Source: Chondrilla cf. caribensis
Taxonomy: Eukaryota; Porifera; Demospongiae; Chondrillida; Chondrillidae
Direction of reading: 5' to 3'
Length of the DNA stretch: 17,500 bases
Assembly (NCBI GenBank): GCA_964020155.1
Contig: OZ026553.1
Coordinates: forward strand, 878,318 to 895,817
This document shows positions 1-8,939 of this stretch, in pieces. The notes beneath the pieces are model-generated. The model worked only from the letters and a program-made list of their open reading frames with translations. It searched no databases and was not told where the DNA came from. The position numbers were made by a program, and so were the translations under genes. Each line of letters begins with the position of its first letter. Within the stretch, counting starts at the first letter, position 1.

Positions 1-63
1 CAGGTCGAAAAGAACAAACTCTACCCCTGAAAAGAAAGATAGAACTCAGATAGAAACTATTAG

Positions 64-89
64 CTGTATATATATACGTATATATACAG
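64..89. repeat. AT-rich near-palindrome (TATA...ACGT...TATA) in SAMM50 intron
   Basis: The stretch opens CTGTATATATATACG and closes with TATATACAG. It reads almost the same on both strands, with arms differing by one TA step. It can extrude a hairpin; nothing suggests a function. Confidence 0.6.
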
Positions 90-214
90 TATGTGGCATG
101 ATCTGCTCGATCAACCCAACTGTTTGGCTATCCTTGCCTTGTTTTACCACTTTCCATCCAAGTCATCCTTACGTACGTCCCTATGTAACTCTTGTTCTTG
201 TTGTGCTGTATTAG

Positions 215-1759
215 GTTCTTCCTGGGGGGACCGACCACTGTGAGAGGCTTTGGAATGTGGGGACTGGGACCAAGAACTCAAGGTCAGTTGGTAGTCCCGA
301 ACAAGGTGAAGGCTGCCTGCCTGTGTGTCTGTGTATCTGTGTCAGTGGACGTAAGATTGGTTTGGATGTGTGTTTGTGTGTATGTACCTCTTACATATAG
401 GTGTGTGTGTGTGTTTGTGTGAATATGTGTAAATACAGTGAATTCTCGTTAATCCGCCACTGCTTTATCCCGACAAACCTTTTAATCCTCCACAATTTCT
501 CAGTACCAATATAATGTACAAGTACCAATGAATATCCAGTTAATCTGCCAAACTCGTTAATCCACCATATTCTTTGAAATCGAATTGCAGCTGATTAATG
601 AGAATTCACTGTACCTGTTTTCGGATGTGTACATTTGTGTGCGTGCACCTCGTAGTTGCCTGTGTTTGTGTACATTCATCCCTCAACTGTGTGTTTGTGA
701 CTCCATTTATTATCTGCTCCATTCAGATATACCAATGTGTCTCTTTCGAGTATTTTGGTAACTTTTCATTTATATTTCAGATTTCAGCCTAGGCGGAGAG
801 GCCTATTGGGCGTCAGGATTGCACCTGTACTTCCCCGTTCCAGTTTTAAGTTGGGCAACTGGATATCGGATCAAGCTACACTTGTTTCTTAATGCGGGCA
901 ACTTGATAGCAACTGGTGTGTGGATTTGTAGGAGTGTGTGAATGATGACTGGGATAGGGAAGGAGAGGAAGTGTGAGGAGTGTGCAGAGAGTGAGGGGAG
1001 TGTGTAAGAATGGTGAGGGGAGTGAGTGAGAAAGGTGAGGTGTGTGTGAAGAGGGTGAGGGGTGTGTGTGAGGGGAGTGTGTGAGAGTGAGGGGGTGTAT
1101 GAGGAGGGTGAGGGGTGTGTGTTAGGGGAGTGAGGGGTGTGTGTGAGGAGAGTGAGGGGAGTGAGTGAGGGGAAGGTGGGGGAGTGCGAAGAGAGTGTGT
1201 GAAGGGTGTTTAGGAGAGTGTACATACACACACTCCACCCAATGTTCTAATGTGAATGTATCAGCCAAAAACGCGTACTGTAGATTTGAACCAGTGGAGT
1301 GAATTGAGAAAACTTGGTACTAACATTCGCTGTTCGTGTGGGAGTGGCCTTGTGTTGCGAATAGGCGTGGCCAAAATAGAATTCAATTATGTTTGGCCAT
1401 TGAAAGCTGTACCTACTGACAAGTGAGTACTACATCATGTTGTTGTTGTTATTGTTGTTTGTGTTGTACTCTATATTGTTGTTTGTGCATATCTGGTGTT
1501 GTTTGTGTTTGTATATGATTTTGTTCGTGTCTATACTATTCTATTCTGTTTGTTTCTATTATCATAGCATGTTTACTGTTGTTAGTATTATTATTCATTT
1601 TTATTCCTTTATTGTTTTTTGCAGTTTATATTAGTTACATACGTACATCCCTCCATGAAGTATTACTATTGGAGACAATTCTTACGTTTACTTTCATTCT
1701 GTTTCCATTTCAGACTCATGCCTGGATTCCAAATTGGAGTTGGACTGGAAATGTTATAG
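215..1759 (+). CDS. SAMM50: SAMM50/Sam50 mitochondrial outer-membrane beta-barrel assembly protein, C-terminal exons (5' part outside window)
   Basis: Four exons can be joined: 215-282, 781-915, 1284-1422 and 1714-1759 (TAG at 1757-1759). All junctions have AG/GT borders and compatible phases (1, 1, 2). They give 128 C-terminal residues. Recognisable Sam50/Omp85 segments are [12 protein letters not shown] (exon 1), [18 protein letters not shown] and LFLNAGNL (exon 2), [20 protein letters not shown] and [10 protein letters not shown] (exon 3), and the last strand [12 protein letters not shown], in the place of the family's C-terminal beta-signal. Vertebrate proteins read LGGPTS.RGF and [14 protein letters not shown] at the same places. 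Known role of the family: the SAM complex inserts beta-barrel proteins into the mitochondrial outer membrane and contacts MICOS. The N-terminal POTRA domain and earlier strands lie upstream. The first exon needs two bases from an earlier exon; bases 1-3 (CAG before GT) could be its end, but three bases cannot prove it. No internal stop or frameshift is seen. Confidence 0.9.
310..425 (+). repeat. Degenerate GT-rich simple repeat in SAMM50 intron
   Basis: Irregular TGTGTGTCTGTG / GTGTGTTTGTGTG runs follow exon 215-282. Similar GT-rich sequence resumes at about 620-700 after the MITE, so the MITE seems to have inserted into a GT-rich tract. Reading frames across it are low-complexity artefacts. 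Confidence 0.8.
434..613. mobile_element. Pogo/Tigger-like MITE with TA target duplication
   Basis: A 176-bp element (436-611) starts CAGTGAATTCTCGTTAATC and ends with its reverse complement GATTAATGAGAATTCACTG, one mismatch in 19 bp. It is flanked on both sides by TA (434-435 and 612-613). A CAGT terminus with TA duplication is typical of the pogo/Tigger branch of Tc1/mariner. The TTAATCCNCCA motif recurs inside, near 471, 485 and 559. There is no transposase ORF, so it is a non-autonomous copy in the intron between SAMM50 exons 215-282 and 781-915. Confidence 0.85.
930..1220 (+). repeat. Minisatellite of GTGTGAGGGG-like units in SAMM50 intron
   Basis: Purine/GT-rich units (GTGTGTGAGGGGAGTGAG and variants) repeat irregularly with a short period through most of the intron between exons 781-915 and 1284-1422. 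The long minus-strand reading frame across it is low complexity (Ser/Thr/Pro/His) and not a gene. Confidence 0.85.
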
Positions 1760-2011
1760 TGTACGTATATAAATCATGTTGTTATGTATCAGACAATCAA
1801 CAACAACAATCATTATAATTATTGTTATACATTATGTCATACATGTACACTAGATTTTATGGTGTTAATTATTTATAATTATGGAAGTTTTCTCCCTGGT
1901 GGTCCAAGAATACGTATTATATTTTTTCATATCTCATAGTATTATCAATCAGATATGTACCAAGTTATATAATTAATTAATATATTATGGTAATTCAATT
2001 TTCAATGAATA
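1760..2011. other. SAMM50 3' flank, AT-rich, no gene seen
   Basis: AT-rich sequence between the SAMM50 stop and the proposed left inverted repeat of the big element. No canonical AATAAA is seen in the first 150 bases after the stop, so the polyadenylation site is unassigned. Confidence 0.5.
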
Positions 2012-2080
2012 CTATGTATCCAGAAATATTGGCGGTGATTTAAATTTGGTGATTTGGTGCAAAGTCACGGACATAACCGC
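2012..2080 (+). repeat. Left terminal/subterminal inverted repeat of the big element
   Basis: It contains TCCAGAAATATTGGCGGT followed by AT-rich ATTTAAATTTGGTG. It matches the reverse complement of about 11225-11306. It also includes a short local inverted repeat, TTGGCGGT...ACCGCCAA, ending at about 2083. Confidence 0.65.
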
Positions 2081-2112
2081 CAAATTAATATTATTCAATG
2101 TATGGGAAGGTA

Positions 2113-2130
2113 TAGCATTAATTAATGCTA
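2113..2130. repeat. Perfect 18-bp palindrome
   Basis: TAGCATTAATTAATGCTA is fully self-complementary. It sits immediately before the inverted 187-bp copy and overlaps its first bases. Confidence 0.8.
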
Positions 2131-2246
2131 AGCACCTTTTTGCGTAGCTCATGGTAGAGGGGATGTGTCAACAAGATATTTTATGAGAACCTAGCTGTGG
2201 ACCTATACTAACATATGAAACAAGTTTCATCTCCGTAGGTGGTCCC
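2128..2246 (-). repeat. Inverted, diverged copy of the 187-bp repeat (head of array 1)
   Basis: Read on the minus strand, this segment aligns with the 187-bp satellite. It has the complements of the CATGAGCTATGCAAAAAGGTG block, of CAGCTAGGTC and of the GAGATG...TTTCA block, in the right order. It is far more diverged than units within the arrays. Confidence 0.75.
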
Positions 2247-2265
2247 TAACCCTAACTACATCCGG

Positions 2266-4730
2266 AGGTGCTTAGCGTTTTATTCAATGTATGGGAAGGC
2301 ATACTTACATTGAAAATATTTTAAGCACCTTCCAATGCAGCTGGGGTTACGGGTCACCTATTGAGATGGAAATTATTTCAGAAGTTAGCTCACGTCCCCA
2401 GCTAGGTCTGCCTATAATATCAAGCTGACACGCCCCCTCCCCCGTGAGCTATGCAAAAAGGTGCTTAGCGTTTTCTATCCTATACTCTCCCATACATTGA
2501 AAAAATATTAAGCACCTTCCAATGTAACCGGAGTTACGGGTCACCTATTGAGATGGGAATTGTTTCAGAAGTTAGCTCATGTCCCCAGCTACGTAGGTCT
2601 GCCTTTGATATCCAGCTGACACGCCTCCTCCCCCATGAGCTATGCAAAAAGGGGCTTAGCGTTTTCTCTCCTATACTCTCCCATACATTGAAAAAATATT
2701 AAGTACCTTCCGATGTAGCTGGGGTTACGGGTCACCTATCGAAATGGGAATTGTTTCAAAAGTTAGCTCACGTCCCCAGCTAAGTCTGTCCAAAATATCA
2801 AGTTGACGCACTCCCTTCCCCATGAGCTATGCAAAAAGGTGCTTAGCATTTTCTCTCCTATACTCTCCCATACAATGAAAAAATATTGAGCACCTTCCGA
2901 TGTAGCTGGGGTTACGGGTCACCTATTGAAATGGGAATTGTTTCAGAAGTTAGCTCACGTCCCCAGCTAGGTCTGTCTAAAATATCATGTTGACACGCCT
3001 CCTCCCCCATGAGCTATGCAAAAAGGGGTTAGCATTTTCTCTCCTATACTATCCCATACATTGAACATATATTAAGCACCTTCCGATGTAGCTGGGGTTA
3101 CGAGCCACCTATTGAAATGGGAATTGTTTCAGAAGTTAGCTCACGTCCCCAGCTAAGTCTGTCTATAATAATAAGCTGACACGTCTCCTCCCCCATGAGC
3201 TATACAAAAAGGTGCTTAGCGTTTTCTCTCCTATACTCTCCCATACAATGAAAAAATATTGAGCACCTTCCGATGTACCTGGGGTCACGAGCCACCTATC
3301 GAAATGGGAATTGTTTCAGAAGTTAGCTCACGTCCCCAGCTAGGTCTGTCTAAAATATCATGTTGACACGCCCCCTCCCCCATGAGCTATGCAAAAAGGT
3401 GCTTAGCATTTTCTCTCCTATACTCTCCCATACAATGAAAAAATATTAAGCACCTTCCGATGTAGCTGGAGTTACGGGTCACCTATTGAAATGGGAATTG
3501 TTTCAGAAGTTAGCTCACGTCCCCAGCTAGGTCTGTCTAAAATATCATGTTGACACGCCCCCTCCCCCATGAGCTATGCAAAAAGGGGTTAGCATTTTCT
3601 CTCCTATACTATCCCATACAATGAAAAAATATTAAGCACCTTCCGATGTAGCTGGAGTTACGGGTCACCTATTGAAATGGGAATTGTTTCAGAAGTTAGC
3701 TCACGTCCCCAGCTAGGTCTGTCTAAAATATCATGTTGACACGCCTCCTCCCCCATGAGCTATGCAAAAAGGGGTTAGCATTTTCTCTCCTATACTATCC
3801 CATACATTGAACATATATTAAGCACCTTCCGATGTAGCTGGGGTTACGAGCCACCTATTGAAATGGGAATTGTTTCAGAAGTTAGCTCACGTCCCCAGCT
3901 AAGTCTGTCTATAATAATAAGCTGACACGTCTCCTCCCCCATGAGCTATACAAAAAGGTGCTTAGCGTTTTCTCTCCTATACTCTCCCATACAATGAAAA
4001 AATATTGAGCACCTTCCGATGTACCTGGGGTCACGAGCCACCTATCGAAATGGGAATTGTTTCAGAAGTTAGCTCACGTCCCCAGCTAGGTCTGTCTAAA
4101 ATATCATGTTGACACGCCCCCTCCCCCATGAGCTATGCAAAAAGGTGCTTAGCATTTTCTCTCCTATACTCTCCCATACAATGAAAAAATATTAAGCACC
4201 TTCCGATGTAGCTGGAGTTACGGGTCACCTATTGAAATGGGAATTGTTTCAGAAGTTAGCTCACATCCCCAGCTAGGTCTGTCTAAAATATCATGTTGAC
4301 ACGCCCCCTCCCCCATGAGCTATGCAAAAAGGTGCTTAGCATTTTCTCTCCTATACTCTCCCATACATTGAAAATACATTAAGCACCTTCCGATGTAGCT
4401 GTGGTTACGAGCCACCTATTGAAATGGGAATTGTTTCAGAAGTTAGCTCACGTCCCCAGCTAGGTCTGTCTATAATAATAAGCTGACACGTCTCCTCCCC
4501 CATGAGCTATACAAAAAGGTGCTTAGCGTTTTCTCTCCTATACTATCCCATACAATGAAAAAATATTGAGCACCTTCCGATGTACCTGGGGTTACGAGCC
4601 ACCTATTGAAATGGGAATTGTTTCAGAAGTTAGCTCACGTCCCCAGCTAGGTCTGTCTAAAATATTAAGCAGACACACCTCCTCCCACATGAGCTATGCA
4701 TAAAGGTGCTTAGCATTTCCCCTCCTATAC
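2266..4730 (+). repeat. 187-bp satellite array 1 (about 13 units)
   Basis: The anchor RAGCACCTTCC (AAGTACCTTCC at 2701) recurs at 2323, 2510, 2701, 2888, 3074, 3261, 3448, 3634, 3820, 4007, 4194, 4381 and 4568, spaced 186-191 bp. Each unit runs AAGCACCTTCCGATGTAGC, GGTTACGGGTCACCTATTG, GGGAATTGTTTCAGAAG, then GTCCCCAGCTAGGTCTGTC, CTCCCCCATGAGCTATGC, AAAAAGGTGCTTAGC and TCTCCTATACTCTCCC. Inside each unit AAGGTGCTTA and TAAGCACCTT can pair across a loop of about 46 nt. Units at 2888-3633 are repeated as a block at 3634-4380. No open frame persists. Confidence 0.95.
2888..4380 (+). repeat. 746-bp higher-order repeat, two copies of four 187-bp units
   Basis: The unit series with anchors 2888, 3074, 3261, 3448 is followed by 3634, 3820, 4007, 4194 at an offset of 746 bp. 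The same private variants recur in order: AAAAAGGGGTTAGC, ACATATATTAAGC, CTATAATAATAAGC and GTACCTGGGGTCACGAG. I see no difference over the first two hundred-odd bases from 3074 versus 3820. Confidence 0.85.
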
Positions 4731-4740
4731 GTAGGTTCAA

Positions 4741-4849
4741 TTAAGTACCTTTATGCGTAGCTCATTGGGGGGGCGGCCCACTATGATACATTATGAGAAC
4801 CTAGCTGTGGACCTATACTAACTTATGAAACGATTTTCATCTCCGCAGG
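4741..4849 (-). repeat. Second inverted, diverged 187-bp copy (head of the 359-bp array)
   Basis: It is nearly the same as 2128-2240: both contain TATGAGAACCTAGCTGTGG and GACCTATACTAAC, and end in TTTCATCTCCG. It again stands directly before a tandem array, here the 359-bp one, and it is opposite in direction to the 187-bp units on its left. Confidence 0.75.
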
Positions 4850-4851
4850 AC

Positions 4852-7800
4852 TGCACACAGGAGAGCTCGAGGTGACAAGCATAAAAATTGACATTTTTGT
4901 GCTTGTCACTACGAGGCCTATAGCACACTCAGGAGGGTTTGTATGCATCCCAAATTGTGTTGGTGATTTAGACACAGACACTGGGCATCCCTTGGTGACC
5001 AGCAACGTGGTGTCAAATCACCTGAGTGATCACCACAAGGCGTATTACACTTATATTGAAATGTACATACAAGTGTATAATACTATGTGTCATATGTACA
5101 CCAGACGGAATTTTCATCATCAACAAAACCTATCATTTTTGTTATCAAAAGGACCGTATTAGTTTCAGGAGTGTGTCCGTGCATTCGTATTAAATCTATG
5201 ATGCATTATGTGCACACAGGAGAGCTCGTGGTGACAAGCATAAAAATTGACATTTTTGTGCTTGTCACCACGAGGCCTATAGCACACTCAGGAGGGCTTG
5301 TATGCATCCCAAATTGTGTTGGTGAGCTAGACACAGACAATGGGCATCCCTTGGCGACCAGCAACATGGTGTCAAATCACCTGAGTGATCACCACAAGGC
5401 GTATTACACTTATATTGAAATGTACATACAAATGTATAATGCTATGTGTCATATGGACACCAGACGGAATTTTCATCATCAACAAAACCTATCATTTTTG
5501 TTATCAAAAGGACCGTATTAGTTCCAGGAGTGTGTCTGTGCATTCGTATTAGATCTATGATGCATTATGTGCACACAGGAGAGCTCGTGGTGACAAGCAT
5601 AAAAATTGACATTTTTGTGCTTGTCACCACGAGGCCTATAGCACACTCAAGACGGTTTGTATGCATCTCAAATTGTGTTGGTGATTTAGACACAGACACT
5701 GGGCATCCCTTGGTGACCAGCAACGTGGTGTCAAATCACCTGAGTGATCACCACAAGGCGTATTACACTTATATTGAAATGTACATACAAGTGTATAATA
5801 CTGTGTGTCATATGGACACCAGACAGAATTTTCATCATTAACAAAACCTATCATTTTTGTTATCAAAAGGACCGTTTTAGTTCCAGGAGTGTCTCCTTGC
5901 ATTCGTATTAGATCTATGATGCATTATGTGCACACAGGAGAGCTCGTGGTGACAAGCATAAAAATTGACATTTTTGTGCTTGTCACCACGAGGCCTATAG
6001 CACACTCAGGAGGGCTTGTATGCATCCCAAATTGTTTCCATGAATTTGGCACGGACACTGGGCATCCCTTGGTGACCAGCAACGTGGTGTCAAATCACCT
6101 GAGTGATCACCACAAGGCGTATTACACTTATATTGAAATGTACATACAAATGTATAATGCTATGTGTCATATGGACACCAGACAGAATTTTCATCATTAA
6201 CAAAACCTAACATTTTTGTTATCAAAAGAACCGTATTAGTTCCTGGAGTGTGTCCGTGCATTTGTATTAGATCTGTGATGCAAGATGTGCACACAGGAGA
6301 GCTCGTGGTGACAAGCATAAAAATTGACATTTTTGTGCTTGTCACCACGAGGCCTATAGCACACTCAGGAGGGCTTGTATGCATCCCAAATTGTGTTGGT
6401 GAGTTTAGCACAGACACTGGGTAGCCCTTGGTGACCAGCAACGTGGTGTCAAATCATCTGAGTGATCACCACAAGGCGTATTACACTTATATTAAAATGT
6501 ACATACAAATGTATAATGCTATGTGTCATATGGACACCAGACAGAATTTTCATCATCAACAAAACCTATCATTTTTGTTATCAAAAGGACCGTATTAGTT
6601 CCAGGCGTGTGTCCGTGCATTTGTATTAGATCTATGATGCATTATGTGCACACAGGAGAGCTCGTGGTGACAAGCATAAAAATTGACATTTTTGTGCTTG
6701 TCACCACGAGGCCTATAGCACACTCAAGACGGTTTGTATGCATCCAATATTGTGTTGGTGCATTAGACACAGACACTGGGCATCCCTTGGTGACCAGCAA
6801 CATGGTGTCAAATCACCTGAGTGATCACCATAAGGCGTATTACACTTATTTTGAAATGTACATACAAATGTATAATGCTATGTGTCATATGGATACCAGA
6901 CAGAATTTTCATCATCAACAAAAACTATCATTTTTGTTATCAAAAGGACCATATTAGTTCCAGGAGTGTGTCCGTGCATTCGTATTAGATCTGTGATGCA
7001 TTATGTGCACACAGGAGAGCTCGTGGTGACAAGCATAATAATTGACATTTTTGTGCTTGTCACCACGAGGCCTATAGCACACTCAGGAGGGCTTGTATGC
7101 ATCCCAAATTGTGTTGGTAAGATTAGCACAGACACTGGGTAGCCCTTGGTGACCAGCAACGTGGTGTCAAATCACCTGAGTGATCACGACAAGGCGTATT
7201 ACACTTATATTGAAATGTACATACAAATGTATAATGCTATGTGTCATATGGATACCAGACAGAATTTTCATCATCAACAAAAACTATCATTTTTGTTATC
7301 AAAAGGACCGTATTAGTTCCAGGCGTGTGTCCGTGCATTCGTATTAGATCTGTGATGCATTATGTACACACAGGAGAGCTCGTGGTGACAAGCATAAAAA
7401 TTGACATTTTTGTGCTTGTCACCACGAGGCCTATAGCACACTCAGGAGGGCTTATATGCATCCCAAATTGTGTTGGTGAGTTTAGCACAGACACTGGGTA
7501 GCCCTTGGTGACCAGCAACGTGGTGTCAAATCACCTGAGTGATCACCACAAGGCGTATTACACTTATATTAAAATGTACATACAAATGTATAATGCTATG
7601 TGTCATATGTATACCAGACAGAATTTTCATCATCAACAAAAACTATCATTTTTGTTATCAAAAGGACCGTATTAGTTCCAGGAGTGTGTCCGTGCATTCG
7701 TATTAGATCTGTGATGCAAGATGTGCACACAGGAGAGCTCGTGGTGACAAGCATAAAAATTGACATTTTTGTGCTTGTCACCACGAGGCCTATAGCACAC

Positions 7801-8939
7801 TCAGGAGGGCTTGTATGCATCCCAAATTGTGTTGGTGAGTTTAGCACAGACACTGGGTAGCCCTTGGTGACCAGCAACGTGGTGTCAAATCACCTGAGTG
7901 ATCACCACAAGGCGTATTACACTTATATTAAAATGTACATACAAATGTATAATGCTATGTGTCATATGGACACCAGGCAGAATTTTCATCATTAACAAAA
8001 CCTAACATTTTTGTTATCAAAAGAACCGTATTAGTTCCAGGAGTGTGTCCGTGCATTCGTATTAGATCTGTGATGCAAGATGTGCACACAGGAGAGCTCG
8101 TGGTGACAAGCATAAAAATTGACATTTTTGTGCTTGTCACCACGAGGCCTATAGCACACTCAGGAGGGCTTGTATGCATCCCAAATTGTGTTGGTGAGTT
8201 TAGCACAGACACTGGGTAGCCCTTGGTGACCAGCAACGTGGTGTCAAATCACCTGAGTGATCACCACAAGGCGTATTACACTTATATTGAAATGTACATA
8301 CAAAGGTATAATGCTATGTGTCATATGGACACCAGACAGAATTTTCATCATCAACAAAAACTATCATTTTTGTTATCAAAAGAACTGTATTAGTTCCAGG
8401 AGTGTGTCTGTGCATTCGTATTAGATCTGTGATGCAAGATGTGCACACAGGAGAGCTCGTGGTGACAAGCATAAAAATTGACATTTTTGTGCTTGTCACC
8501 ACGAGGCCTATAGCACACTCAGGAGGGCTTGTATGCATCCCAAATTGTGTTGGTGAGTTTAGCACAGACACTGGGTAGCCCTTGGTGACCAGCAATGTAG
8601 TGTCAAATCACCTGAGTGATCACCACAAGGCGTATTACACTTATATTGAAATGTACATACAAATGTATAATGCTATGTGTCATATGGACACCAGACAGAA
8701 TTTTCATCATTAACAAAACCTATCATTTTTGTTATCAAAAGGACCATATTAGTTCCAGGCGTGTGTCCGTGCATTTGTATTAGATCTATGATGCATTATG
8801 TGCACACAGGAGAGCTCGTGGTGACAAGCATAAAAATTGACATTTTTGTGCTTGTCACCACGAGGCCTATAGCACACTTTGGAGGGCTTGTATGCATCCC
8901 AAATTGTTTTGGTGAGTTTGGTACGGACACTGGGCAGCC
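4852..8939 (+). repeat. 359-bp satellite array (about 11.4 units)
   Basis: Homologous points are exactly 359 bp apart throughout; the TCATATG-containing segment, for example, recurs at 5087, 5446, 5805, 6164, 6523, 6882, 7241, 7600, 7959, 8318 and 8677. Differences are substitutions only. One diagnostic site reads GGGCATCCC in most left units and GGGTAGCCC in units at 6302, 7020, 7379, 7738, 8097 and 8456. Because 359 is not divisible by three and each unit has stops, the 86- to 144-codon open frames on both strands are not one repeated protein. Each unit holds a 50-nt hairpin, annotated separately. No hammerhead-like CTGANGA core is seen on either strand of the unit. Confidence 0.95.
5225..5274. 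repeat. 50-nt hairpin, representative of 12 copies in the 359-bp array
   Basis: The arms CTCGTGGTGACAAGCATAAA(AA) and (TT)TTTGTGCTTGTCACCACGAG pair over 22 bp around the loop TTGACA, with one mismatch that is U-G in RNA. Copies start at 4866, 5225, 5584, 5943, 6302, 6661, 7020, 7379, 7738, 8097, 8456 and 8815. By eye, ten of twelve are identical. The 4866 copy differs near the stem base and the 7020 copy has one change next to the loop. A weaker inverted repeat, AACAAAAA..TTTTTGTT, lies about 280 bp further along the unit. Confidence 0.9.

Noticed and set aside
803..1231. 142-codon minus-strand frame
   Set aside because: It is the reverse of the GTGTGAGGGG minisatellite and SAMM50 exon 781-915; Ser/Thr/Pro/His low complexity.
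1437..1818. Leu/Phe-rich frames resembling membrane proteins
   Set aside because: They come from TTGTTGT-rich intron sequence. The true SAMM50 last exon (1714-1759) is in another frame.
4852..8939. Viroid-like or retrozyme-like unit, suggested by the 359-nt monomer and hairpin
   Set aside because: I found no hammerhead core (CTGANGA with GAAA partner) on either strand. The equality with other known 359-nt or 359-bp repeats looks like coincidence, with no sequence similarity I can recognise.
4852..8939. CRISPR array
   Set aside because: The units are contiguous 359-bp repeats without unique spacers, in an animal genome.
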